Origin: Diploptera punctata
Lineage: Eukaryota > Arthropoda > Insecta > Blattodea > Blaberidae
Assembly: GCA_030220185.1 (NCBI GenBank)
Contig: JASPKZ010007249.1
Span: forward strand, 1,364,001 to 1,428,000
Direction: 5' to 3'
DNA length: 64,000 bases
The notes beneath the pieces were generated by a model. The model saw only the letters and a list, made by a program, of their open reading frames with translations. It had not been told where the DNA came from and searched no databases. The first letter of the stretch is position 1. Each line of letters begins with the position of its first letter. The translations under genes were made by a program, and so were the position numbers. Positions 55,345 to 64,000 of this stretch are shown in pieces.

Positions 55345-55594
55345 TTATTTACTAAATAATACTATTAAAGTTTTATTGATTTTCACAAATATTTATTTTA
55401 ATCTATATTCATGATACCTGTTCCAATATACTGTATATTCTTCAGATGTATGCCACAATTACAAATATAATAATATAAAATGTGGCATACATCTCAAGAA
55501 GATACAGTGTATCGAAACAGCTGTCAAGAATATTGAATAAAGTAAATATTTATGAAAATCAATAAAAATTTAACGGTTTTATTTAGTAAATAAA
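55345..55594. mobile_element. Foldback MITE with ~112-bp arms
   Basis: Arms 55345-55456 and 55482-55594 are inverted copies (~85% alike), loop 25 bases. Matching blocks: 'tttatttactaaata', 'ttttattgattttca(c/t)aaat', 'cagatgtatgccac'. Non-coding. Confidence 0.8.
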
Positions 55595-55639
55595 GAATAT
55601 GGATTTTCATCAAGTAAACGCCATAAAAATGTTTCCCCC

Positions 55640-55795
55640 AGTGATCCAGGTTTTCGTTTCGGCATTTCTGGTGTTCTCTCCTGGCATGGCGTACTTGTAA
55701 TCCACTTCTGAGGTTGGGACGCCTGGAAGGCGGGGTTACGCTGCCCCGATGATATGAGAGTTGATGATGGTGGTAATGATGCGCCAGGAGAAGCA
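55640..55795 (-). mobile_element. SINE-B tail 2 alone
   Basis: 'ccaggttttcgtttcggcatt', 'tctggtgttctctcctggca', 'cacttctgaggttgggacgcc', 'gatgcgccaggaga': the same 3' tail as 41640-41800 and 61186-61345, without tRNA head or centre. Confidence 0.75.
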
Positions 55796-55858
55796 TTAAA
55801 CTAAACAAAACTAAACATAACACAATATAATATTCTAAATTTCTGAAGGTCATCATTA

Positions 55859-56330
55859 TTAACTATATATCGATATAGATTTTCTAACACCTGTTACGTT
55901 ATGACTCTTGTTGGTTTTCTTATCTCTCTCTTGCCAACTTTTTAATGGTCTACTTGGCCTGCCTTGCCTGTAGGTTTGATATATTTTTCTTTGTGTTGGA
56001 GCCATTTTCCTCGTATAATATTTTAGGCCTATGTCATCAGTTGTATCTTCTACTTTCAGTTCCTTCTCTGGTATCTGCATTTCTTTGATGATCTATGCTT
56101 GCATAGCCTACTAATGGTCTTAGGAACCTCATTTTCAACCCTTCTATTTTCTATATATTGTTTTTGTTTTTGATTCTGATTTCACTGTCATAAAGGAGTG
56201 TAGATTTCGAAATAATTTTTCCGGTGCGTAAATTTGCTCTGAGCTTATTTCGAGTAAATATAATGTCTGTCGCAGAGAGGGGTCGTCCAAAGATACTGAA
56301 GTTAATTTTACCTTCGTCTTGAACCGGGAC
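55859..56330 (-). mobile_element. LINE 3'-region fragment (LINE-C-like)
   Basis: Minus strand, in changing frames: KLRANLRTGKIISKSTLLYD, LKMRFLRPLVGYA, then the open 55859-56080 part with YYTRKMAPTQRKIYQTYRQG and RPSRPLKSWQERD. This is the usual order of a LINE region after RT. Shifts show it is dead. Confidence 0.6.
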
Positions 56331-56334
56331 TTAC

Positions 56335-56645
56335 GGAAGAAATGTTTTTGTTTAACCTAGTGGGCTTTAGAATTGCTTCCCATGTGGAGCATACTCAATT
56401 ATACGGTATATACATTAACAAGAAGTTTAGTTCCCGGGGATTTCATCTAACTTTCACCAGACACGTATTTCATTAGGGAAAACACTCATTCTACATATTA
56501 TGCATTACCCACAATGCGAATTTAATTAGAGTACTATCAACAAATTCAGATGCTCCATATTGATAAAGCAATTTGCCATTTTTATTTTTTGTAAAATTTA
56601 GGTATTTAACATTTTAAAAACCAAACGAATACATCATCGTTTATT
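56335..56645. other. No recognised feature
   Basis: Nothing supported. Confidence 0.45.
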
Positions 56646-56651
56646 TCAATT

Positions 56652-57205
56652 ACACTGGTCAACATGACTTTTGTCTCATGAGTACCAATAGTTGTACTTA
56701 ATGCAGTTTTTTATCATGTTTTGAAATATATATTCGGAATTTCTCCATCACCCACAGTTTTTTTTATTTCAGTTTAAATTAATGGATTTAAATAATTATT
56801 TTTTTAATAAACGTTTTTTCGTCCATTTGTTCATTGTAAAATAAAACCAAATGAGCTAACGCAAATGGTTTCAGCTATGGAAAAGAGATATCAAGGCAAA
56901 TGGAATCCTAATATGCTAGCCGATTATTCTTGGACCATCAAGAGGGATTCTCCACAGGCCAAATATAGCAAAAAAATCGTCATTTCTTATTTCCTAGGTG
57001 AGTCAAAATGTTCGAATATTTTGTAGTTACCAATGTAAAAATATTAAAGTGTTTGAAATTATAAATTCCTGTTTCTCGGAAACCTTGCGCGATGGAGAAA
57101 AACCGATATCATATTTGAATTCAGGAGAAAAAATACTATGAGAATCACATATTTTTCTTTCTGAGACAAAAAAAAAGTTTCATTTTTGTTGCTCAGCGTT
57201 ATTGA
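56652..57205 (+). mobile_element. ~550-bp inverted-repeat element, copy 2
   Basis: Inverted copy of 11825-12371, similar along its whole length. Left end ACACTGGTCAACATGACTTT; right end, complemented, AACGCTGAGCAACAAAAATG. The two copies differ by scattered substitutions and small indels, so neither is very young. Confidence 0.75.
56832..57004 (+). pseudogene. Conserved C-terminal reading frame in the 550-bp element, copy 2
   Basis: Open frame with FVHCKIKPNELTQM, then VSAMEKRYQGKWNPNMLADY, then SWTIKRDSPQAKYSKK. One inserted A near 56970 shifts it out of the SSFLTF ending seen in copy 1. Relative to copy 1 (12025-12207) changes include synonymous GGG/GGC, CTG/CTA and GCG/GCC plus conservative R/Q, R/K. 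The downstream 'ctaggtgagt' also resembles a splice donor. Family unknown. Confidence 0.5.
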
Positions 57206-57224
57206 TTGATAGGCCTACTCATTT

Positions 57225-57598
57225 GTCTCGCTAGAGACATGGGTGCTCTCCTAGAGGAAAGTTTATTAACCAGACCAATTCAGTTACACCTATGTCCCTA
57301 TAAATGTCAGCGAGTGACATGTGGTTAGTGCATCGTCTCGAGAAGATGTTTAATAGGAATCAAAGGTATTACTTGAATGGAGGAAGATTGGTTAAATTTT
57401 GCTCAGAAGCCTTTTATTCAGACTTGAGGTTCTTTTACTAGCCTGAAAATCTGACTCAGGACCTATGACATATAGTCCTTCCTGGAGAACTTGTCCCTTG
57501 GATGTTTCCATCCTAAAAATCCATCGACTCCGGCCGGGTTTGAACCCACGATCCTGGATACTAGAGGCAAGGGTCATAATCACTAGACTACAGCGGCC
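57225..57598 (-). mobile_element. SINE-C copy, diverged
   Basis: 'gggtgctctcctagaggaaag', 'gtgacatgtggttagtgcatc', 'ggttaaattttgctcagaag', B box 'ggccgggtttgaacccacg', head 'cactagactacagcggcc'. Confidence 0.8.
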
Positions 57599-57859
57599 TT
57601 TACTCGGTTTATTTTATCTATCTCTAGTAAACGCAGAATACAAACAAAAAAATGACATCGTAATCTTATTGTTATTAGGATATGAGACAATTATAATAAA
57701 GTAGGGACGAACCCTGAAAAATCGAATGGGAGTGACTCATAAACAATAATATATAATATGAAGACAATAATTAATAATATCTTCTTCATTTATTAAACTG
57801 CGTAAATTCATTCTGCGACAATTAAAACAGTAATCTAATATATTACATGTTGTTTATAT

Positions 57860-58250
57860 AATATATATATACGCGTGTGTGTGTCATGAAAATAAAAATT
57901 GTTGCCTGAACTGGGATTTGAACCCGGGATCTCTAAATCTATACGTTAGTGCGTTACCAGCCACGTTATATATATATATATATATATTTCGATGTTATAA
58001 TTAAATTTTGACATTTAGCAATGAAGGCCTAATACGACATGAAAAGAAAAATAAATGCCTGAACCGATATTTGAACCCAGCCCTCTAACTTTTAATGCGC
58101 TACCAGTTACGCTCTCCAGGCATCCTAGCACAAACATTTATTTTCCTTTATATATATGTATAATATGGTAGCGCACTAACATATCAAGTTAGAGGTCCTG
58201 GGTTCAAATCCCGGTTCAGGCGTTCATTTCTTCTTTTCATTATATATATA
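57860..58250. mobile_element. tRNA-like TIR family, copy 2 (three tRNA-like modules)
   Basis: tRNA-like modules at ~57905-57965 (minus), ~58059-58125 (minus) and ~58167-58223 (plus), each with B-box text such as 'gggttcaaatcccggttcag'. The last two are inverted relative to each other, bounded by 'catgaaaagaaaaataaatg' and its complement-like 'catttcttcttttcat'. TA runs occur at 57860-57870, 57969-57987 and 58245-58252, and the linker 'tttgacatttagcaatgaagg' matches the other copies. Confidence 0.7.
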
Positions 58251-58253
58251 TAG

Positions 58254-58620
58254 TCTACTCTAAATCTCGTATGGGGACATAGGCACTTCCTAGCGTGAGT
58301 TTCTTGATCAAAATAATTTAGTTAAAGCTTATTTCCGTACAGATGTCAACGAATGACATACGGTTAGCATATCGCCTCAAAGAGACATCTAGTAAGCAAC
58401 TAAAATATTGCTTAGATTGTGAAACCCGATTATATTTTGCTCAGAGGCTTGAAGTTCTTTTACGAGCCCTAAAATATTCAGACTCAGGACCCACGGCTTA
58501 AAGTCCCTCGGAGGACTTGTCCCTTGGATTTTTCCATCCTAAAAATTCATCGAACTCGACCGGGTTTGAACCCGTGACTTTCGGGACTAGAGATAGGAAC
58601 ATATCTCCTAGACCACCTAT
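58254..58620 (-). mobile_element. SINE-C copy, diverged
   Basis: 'tctaaatctcgtatgggga', 'atgacatacggttagcatatc', 'ctcaggacccacggcttaaag', B box 'gaccgggtttgaacccgtg', head 'ctcctagaccacctattgag'. Confidence 0.8.
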
Positions 58621-58624
58621 TGAG

Positions 58625-59445
58625 AGCCCTAAACTTCATTCGTCTCACCATTAAATAGTGGCGAAACGTGACATTTTGAATAAGGAAATCGCCAGGTAAC
58701 TTAATAACCTTCATAGTCTAAAGATACCTACGATCATTACATTTTTTTTCAGGGCGCACATATAAACTATCTAATTTAGCTTGGATACTTGTAATAATTA
58801 ATATATAACATACTTACTTCTTGTACCGAGGTAATTATTGATCAATTTTTTTTTCAATCTTTCGTTTTCAATAATAATAATTATAGTTATTTTTTTCTTC
58901 GTAAATGATCGAATTAAATGCATTATTTAATAATTTTAATAGAACAATTACACATATGCCTTCTTCCACTTGAGGACTGTTCGAGCTACTAAACAATAGG
59001 AAAGTAGGTTGTCACGTCACAGGGTCGAAAAATTGAAGGAGCTTCCCTTTCGCTCCATTAACACTAAAAAAAAGCCTTAGGCTACTTCTTATATGTTAAA
59101 TAATAAATTTTTGGTACAAAAAAAACAGTACAAACGAAAAGTATAATTACATATACAAGTCGTAAATATGTAACAAAAAAAAAAGTTTAACCACATATAA
59201 TTAAATAATTATTTTCTCTCAAAGTAAAACCTCGTAAAACTTTGGTTAGGACCATTTTTCGAGTCGCCTACTGAAAGATGACTGTTTCCTATACCTCACT
59301 CTTTTCGCTACCAGTTAAGATGTGAGCGATACCAACGCGTAATAAAACAAAAAATGACACTATATGATCTATCGTACTCTTATAAGGATGTCAGATAATT
59401 ATAGAACCCTACAAAATCGAATGGGAGTAACCCTATTGAAAATGA
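58625..59445. other. AT-rich DNA without recognised features
   Basis: Nothing supported. Confidence 0.45.
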
Positions 59446-59448
<3 letters not shown>

Positions 59449-59480
<32 letters not shown>

Positions 59481-59683
59481 ATATATTTTTGACATTTGGC
59501 AAAGAAGGCAAATATGATATGAAAAGAAAAAAGAATGCTTGAGTCGGGATTCGAACTCGAGTCTCTAAAGTCTGTACCTTTAGCGCTCTAACCAACTGAG
59601 CTACCAGTTGGTTAGAGCGCTAAAGGTACAGACTTTAGAGACTCGAGTTCGAATCCCGACTCAAGCATTCTTTTTTTCTTTTC

Positions 59684-59716
<33 letters not shown>
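59449..59716. mobile_element. tRNA-like TIR family, copy 3: near-perfect palindrome
   Basis: (TA)n at 59449-59474 and 59688-59716. Arms 59517-59598 and 59605-59687 are inverted copies of each other differing by one A, with a 6-base centre (agctac). Each arm holds 'gaaaagaaaaaagaatgc', B box 'gagttcgaatcccgactc' and A box-side 'gttggttagagcgctaaagg'. The left linker 'gacatttggcaaagaaggca' recurs at ~48610 and ~58010. Confidence 0.85.
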
Positions 59717-59719
<3 letters not shown>

Positions 59720-59734
59720 CCTGTATATTTTAAA

Positions 59735-59824
59735 GCTCTGTGATTGACACATGTGGATGTGAAGGGTCAGCAGCCGGCTGGTAAAAGGGCAACCGCTGAA
59801 AAAGTGGAAAGACCCTCAATCGGA
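59735..59824 (+). mobile_element. SINE-D 3' end only, with 12-bp duplication
   Basis: Ninety bases from 'tctgtgattgacacatg' to 'aaagaccctcaatcgga', the terminal part of SINE-D (compare 30714-30800). ATATTTTAAAGC flanks it exactly at 59723-59734 and 59825-59836. Confidence 0.9.
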
Positions 59825-59836
59825 ATATTTTAAAGC

Positions 59837-61180
59837 ACTGACTAACTGCATAAGATGTAATACAATATACGAAAATTATATTTTGTATTAAGATATTCTT
59901 TAATTACATTTTTTAGAAATTAATATTCATAAATAACAATACATAATATGAAGAGAATAATTAATAAACTTTCATAATTTATATACTAGTTGCCGATAAG
60001 ATCTCGTATTGCTCAGATGTTCCATAAAATAACACTTTAACTAAATTATCTTCTCAAAATTGAAGGGGAAGCTTCATATGACGCTTCGCCATTATTAAAT
60101 AGGTTGTCCTGATGTGAATAAATTTTAATTTGACTGTATAGACGAAATGATGTGTCTTTAGCTTATACATTGTTAAATTATTATTATCAACACAGATAAT
60201 ATAAGTTTTAAAATAAAGTCAGTATTTTTTTTTTCAATCTGATCTGTATTTTATAGTAAGGGTTGGTCTATTATTAATGTTATATTCCGCACATTATTGT
60301 GTAAACTTTTAGTTTGAAGATTTTTCAAATTTAATATTTTCTATGTTCAAAGTAACAAAAAAAACTTTTTTTCAGGAGAGAATAAAAATTTCTCAACAAT
60401 TCAGAAACAAAGTTGGGGGGGGGGGGTTAAATAAAAAAACAGTAAAACTGATGTTATATCATATTCTTAACAAAATAAATAATAGTATCTAATAAAATTC
60501 ATTTGAATTATATACACTACTTATTTTTATGGATTATTATATATTTAATCTAATTAAAAACTAACCTTATTACATATAATTAAAAAAGCATAATGTACTG
60601 AATCTCAATTGAAAATTTTCTCCAACATGATAAATACGAATTAAACAATATGACTTAAAATTCAAATATCCGAGCTAAGTTCAAGTTGTACTGTAAACAA
60701 ACTTGCACAAGGTATTACTCCGCCGATTCCGTCTACTATATTGGGGAGAACCCTGGTCTTACTTTTACCCGCCATGTGAGTGAATTATGTACGGAAGTAT
60801 CATCGAAAGAAACATAGAATTTAACGGGAAAGAAAACTGAATATAAGGTAATATGGTACCAATAATTAAGAACAATTTCTTAATTATGTATTTTTGACAA
60901 AAAGAATATATGTGGGCCTACCTAATCCGACGTTTTCGCTTTTTCCATTATGTCGATTGATAGGCCTATCCTTTATTTTCAATTTCATTATGAGCAGAAT
61001 TTGTGCTCCATTCTGACTCACCTGTAAATTTTGCCGCTATTTTTACCACATCCTCAACGTAGGCTAATGTAGAATATTTTTCACTAAACTCTTTGAAAAT
61101 ATTCAAAATAATTTGTTTCTCTCCGCTTTTCAAATGGTTTCTTTTCCAGTCTTTTAAGAAGTTCTACAGAAAGCGACCAT
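59837..61180. other. AT-rich DNA; poly-G of 12 at 60415-60426
   Basis: No supported gene over ~1.3 kb apart from the unusual G run. Confidence 0.5.
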
Positions 61181-61185
61181 TTTTT

Positions 61186-61570
61186 TAATGCCCCAGGTTG
61201 GTTTTTTTTGACATTTCTGGTGTTCTCTCCTGGCATTGGCGTGATTGTAACCCACTTCTGAGGTTAGGGCGCCTGGAAGGCGGGTTTACGTTGTTCCGTT
61301 GATATGATGGGTAATGATGATGATTAGTGGTGCGCCAGGAGAGTCCTTAATCCTAAGCTTAATCTAAGATGAATATGAATGATGATGATTGCGATGACCA
61401 TATGATGTTCGGGGACCGTTTGGGCCTTAATGTTTCCTGACATTTTGTCTTACAGGTGAGGAAAAACCCCGATAAAAACCTCACACAGGAAACTGTCCCG
61501 ACCGGGGATTGGACCCTGGTCCGCTGCGTGACAAGGCAGCACGCTACCTCGAGACCACAGCGGTGGACAT
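61186..61570 (-). mobile_element. SINE-B, tail-2 variant, full-length
   Basis: Head 'cgagaccacagcggtggaca' complement, B box 'ccgaccggggattggaccc', centre 'gatgttcggggaccgtttgg', tail 2 'gtgcgccaggagagtcctta' to 'ttaatgccccaggttgg'. It would lie in the intron downstream of the Zasp-type exon. Confidence 0.9.
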
Positions 61571-62005
61571 AAAGCGACCATTTTAAAACAATAGAAATCT
61601 CAAATTATTCTGTATTGCGCGTGCGTAAGAATTAAACAATGAAATGCTTATTTATTTAATCTACTAAAATTGTAGTTATATATTTTAAGATTCTACCACG
61701 CAACTTACATAAACATATAGATAATATATATTATGTTTTATTTTTTTTACGATCTCTTGGTGCCGAAACAGATCTATGGCTAATTTCATGACGTAGAAGA
61801 AGAATATTTTTATTTTATTCATTTCTAATTTTAGAGAGCGATCTATATTTTTTTACACCCTTAAAAGTAAGACAGTTATTCAACCAATGAAAAATCATTC
61901 CATACTTCTGGCTTGTTTACATTACTACTGGAACTAGCTCGGAAGAAGTATAGAGGCATAAATCTAACTTCCAAGATAAACTTTAGATTAATATCTTGTA
62001 AATAT

Positions 62006-62011
62006 ACTCAC
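62006..62011 (-). promoter_or_regulatory. Splice donor of the Zasp-type exon
   Basis: Minus strand GG|GTGAGT, near-consensus U1 site. Confidence 0.8.
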
Positions 62012-62151
62012 CCAATAGCTCCATTGGCAAGGACTTGGGTCTGCTTATTTAAGGCTTCCTGCACATTTTCGGGTGAATACAATTTAATTGGAGAATTAAA
62101 CTGTTTATTCACTAGCGTAGGTGCAGCGCGTCGTCCGAGCGACATTCCGGT
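62012..62151 (-). CDS. Internal exon of a Zasp/ALP-Enigma family PDZ-LIM gene (Zasp-like motif)
   Basis: Cytoskeletal scaffold that links alpha-actinin and integrin-associated actin at Z-discs (family knowledge). The exon is 140 bp: acceptor 'ttttttttcag' ends at 62152, donor GTGAGT starts at 62011. It begins at a codon boundary and ends two bases into a codon (phase 2). The protein is TGMSLGRRAAPT, then LVNKQFNSPIKLYSPENVQE, then ALNKQTQVLANGAIG. LVNKQFNSPIKLYS matches the Zasp-like motif (ZM) that follows the PDZ domain, usually VNKQYNSPIxxYS. PDZ and LIM exons are not visible and should lie upstream (above 62151) and downstream in far introns. A minus frame extending to 62196 runs through the acceptor and is not the true start. 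Which Zasp paralogue it is cannot be decided. Confidence 0.88.
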
Positions 62152-62162
62152 CTGAAAAAAAA
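62152..62162 (-). promoter_or_regulatory. Splice acceptor and polypyrimidine tract of the Zasp-type exon
   Basis: Minus strand 'cctttttttttcag' directly precedes the first codon (ACC). Strong consensus. Confidence 0.8.
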
Positions 62163-62399
62163 GGGTCAATTTAAATAAAATTAAATAATTGTTCACTATT
62201 CAAACTTCTGCAAAATATGATCTCTTTCCTTAATTTTATACGATACAACTTGATGGGAAGGTTTTAGTTTCACGTTTTCTTGGACCACAACCGTTTTATT
62301 GTTACATTTCACGAATACTCTATCCCCTCCCTCAAGATAATAGGTGTTGCCACACATTCGACACTTATAAGTCACGTTTTTACAATTACTTGTTAAATT

Positions 62400-62619
62400 T
62401 ATATTCTCCAGAAGTAAATTTATTCTATGTCATTAATAGTATTTTTTCTATCTTGTACATTTTATATTTCATTCGTTAAATCTAGAGTAATTCAAAATAT
62501 ATTGTAGATATACCTTGTAATATTTTTGTTTATAGTAATTTAGAAGTAATGATTTTGTATTTTGTAACCTGGTTCACAAGCCTTTAAGGCCTTAACTCTG
62601 CCAGGCAAAATAAAGCTAT
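62400..62619 (+). mobile_element. Probable LINE 3' end feeding an ATT tract
   Basis: 'cacaagcctttaaggcctta', 'actctgccaggcaaaataaag', 'ctattatattattatt' looks like the 3' end of a Jockey/CR1-type LINE, with ATT repeats as its tail. The 5' boundary is uncertain. It lies upstream of the Zasp-type exon on the minus strand, hence in an intron. Confidence 0.45.
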
Positions 62620-62633
62620 TATATTATTATTAC

Positions 62634-62716
<83 letters not shown>
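62620..62716. repeat. (ATT)~32 microsatellite
   Basis: Long ATT run, one early interruption. Confidence 0.95.
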
Positions 62717-62717
<1 letters not shown>

Positions 62718-62719
62718 GT

Positions 62720-63525
62720 AGCTCAACGTCAAACTAGTCACAATCAAATGTAATCAAAACAAGTGATACCTTGGAAACGCGCAGGACTTGCGTTCTAGAA
62801 CGGAATTTAAAGAAACGAAAAAAGAAAACGTATCTATTCAAATTAGTTGTATTGCTTATTTAAAAGAGTATAGGCAACTTGGTTTAATCACTACTTCCAC
62901 AATTATTTGTACTATCGGTCACATAATTACCATTTAATGGTGAATATAAATTGTTCATTTTTTTAAAATATACAGGGAATTAATTAAGTAGTTATTTATA
63001 GTTGTTTGAAGAACTCAAAGTCATGTCGCGAGTAGGATATTTGGATATAATTTCATTATAATACTAAATAAACTATACTATTTCATGTTATGAAAATGTA
63101 TTTTTAACAGTTATTATAAATTTCCGTTTCAATTTGTCAATCGCCATCATTTATATACTGTACCGGTGTTTTTCTATTGTGTGTTTTCGCGTTCCTAGTG
63201 TAAATACATTGATATTCATTTCTAATGAATTATTAGATTATCAATAATTGTTAAATTAACTGTTTCGATGAAATTCCAGCAGTCGTTTCGTAATTTTTCA
63301 GGAACACCATTGATAATCTAATCATGTCGGTCTCCCCCAGAATTTCCTGCCGAATATGTGACTCATACGCAATCGTCCGTTACAACTCGTTCGATGTACA
63401 TGTAGTAATGTAAAGCAAGGTAATGGTAAAATTTGTTAAAATGATTTTAAGATAAAAATTGTTACGTGGTTATATTTTGTTTAATTATTTCTTTATCTCA
63501 GTTTAAGCTCTTACGTTTTACTTGC
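62720..63525. other. No recognised exon
   Basis: Searched on the minus strand for PDZ signatures (WGFR, GxN-like carboxylate loop) with none found. AT-rich. Confidence 0.5.
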
Positions 63526-63529
63526 CACA

Positions 63530-63962
63530 CGCTTACCGTGGTGCGACCTGTCGGGAGAGGAATTTTAAACCGTTTATCACACACATGTTTTTTTTAACCA
63601 CACAACAACATGGAAAGCCTCCCCGAATGAGTGATCAGCTCAATGTCAGGGTCTCCTCCGAGACATGACAACATTAAGACGAAACGCAACATTTTCTCTC
63701 ACTCTATCTATATATCTCTCTATCTCTTATCTCACATACGCACACGTTCATTCCAAATATAGCGAATAAGGTAATAATGATTATGATGGCCAGATGATGT
63801 TTGGGGACCGTTTGTATCTTAAATTTTCCTGACATTTGCCGTACAAGTGAGTAAAACCTCCAAAAAACCCATCGCCCAAGGAAATTGTCGCGACCGGGGA
63901 TCGAACCTGGGACAGCTCGGTACGAGGCAGCTACGCTACCCCTAAACCACTAGTGATGGACA
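63530..63962 (-). mobile_element. SINE-B, tail-3 variant, full-length
   Basis: Head complement 'ccactagtgatggaca', B box 'gaccggggatcgaacctgg', centre 'gatgtttggggaccgtttg' and 'gacatttgccgtacaagtg', tail 3 'gtgatcagctcaatgtcaggg', 'caacaacatggaaagcctcc', 'gaattttaaaccg', 'cgtggtgcgacctgtcgg'. Tail 3 is also at 13785-13960. Confidence 0.8.
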
Positions 63963-64000
63963 TAGTTTATTTATTAATAATAATATTAATATTTCCAGTT

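Noticed and set aside
59620..59687. A functional tRNA gene in the 59.5 kb palindrome
   Set aside because: The A/B boxes are there, but the acceptor stem 5' half is replaced by the palindrome centre and no T-run terminator follows.
61913..62155. 80-codon plus frame overlapping the Zasp-type exon
   Set aside because: Antisense shadow; the minus strand has the splice sites and the recognisable motif.
1..64000. CRISPR arrays, prokaryotic operons or phage
   Set aside because: No regularly spaced short repeats with unique spacers; tandem repeats here are microsatellites or parts of transposons, and the splice sites and Pol III gene are eukaryotic.

Overview
This is a eukaryotic nuclear window that looks like an insect genome, most likely a cockroach or termite (Blattodea). 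The reasons are: strongly AT-rich, intron-like DNA; a spliced exon with the insect-type Zasp-like motif; an intron-containing tRNA-Tyr gene of insect type; a nuclear copy of a mitochondrial COX1 segment read with the invertebrate mitochondrial code; and the mix of short-3'-UTR LINEs, tRNA-headed SINEs, Helitrons, mariner and piggyBac relics. The species assignment is inference. There are no bacterial-style operons, and almost every long open frame is either part of a decayed transposable element or a chance frame in AT-rich DNA.

Host content is sparse. I can support one protein-coding exon (62012-62151, minus strand, Zasp/ALP-Enigma family, with both splice sites visible) and one Pol III gene (tRNA-Tyr, 36221-36312, minus strand, 18-nt intron, T-run terminator). 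The DNA to the left of the exon may be intron or intergenic sequence of that gene.

The rest is a layered record of transposition. LINE-A, a non-LTR element ending in a tiny 3' UTR plus GTAA/GTTA-like repeats, is the dominant family: its longest copy is 17822-19835, and about a dozen fragments lie on both strands. At least five other LINE lineages are present as fragments (5745-6230, 11190-11460, 14035-15062, 31286-32064, 37190-38450, plus GAT-tailed fragments at 25986-26300 and 54130-54410). Four tRNA-headed SINE families (named A-D here for convenience) occur repeatedly. SINE-B has one head and central region joined to at least three different 3' tails. DNA transposons include an internally deleted mariner with ~107-bp inverted repeats (47118-47869), a piggyBac-type MITE with TTAA duplication (33669-33903), two non-autonomous Helitrons (33912-34854, 45528-46354), several foldback elements, and an unrecognised ~550-bp inverted-repeat element present twice (11825-12371 and 56652-57205) that keeps a ~60-codon reading frame in both copies.

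The most distinctive items are: a family that joins tRNA-like sequence to terminal inverted repeats and TA microsatellites (48293-48650, 57860-58250, 59449-59716), including a near-perfect 171-bp tRNA-like palindrome; fourteen copies of the palindromic octamer TAGGCCTA; a three-layer nest at 30640-32395; and TA or ATT microsatellites sitting at many element boundaries. I found no CRISPR array, no virus and no evidence of a complete new enzymatic system. The tRNA-like TIR family and the 550-bp coding element are the best candidates for something undescribed.
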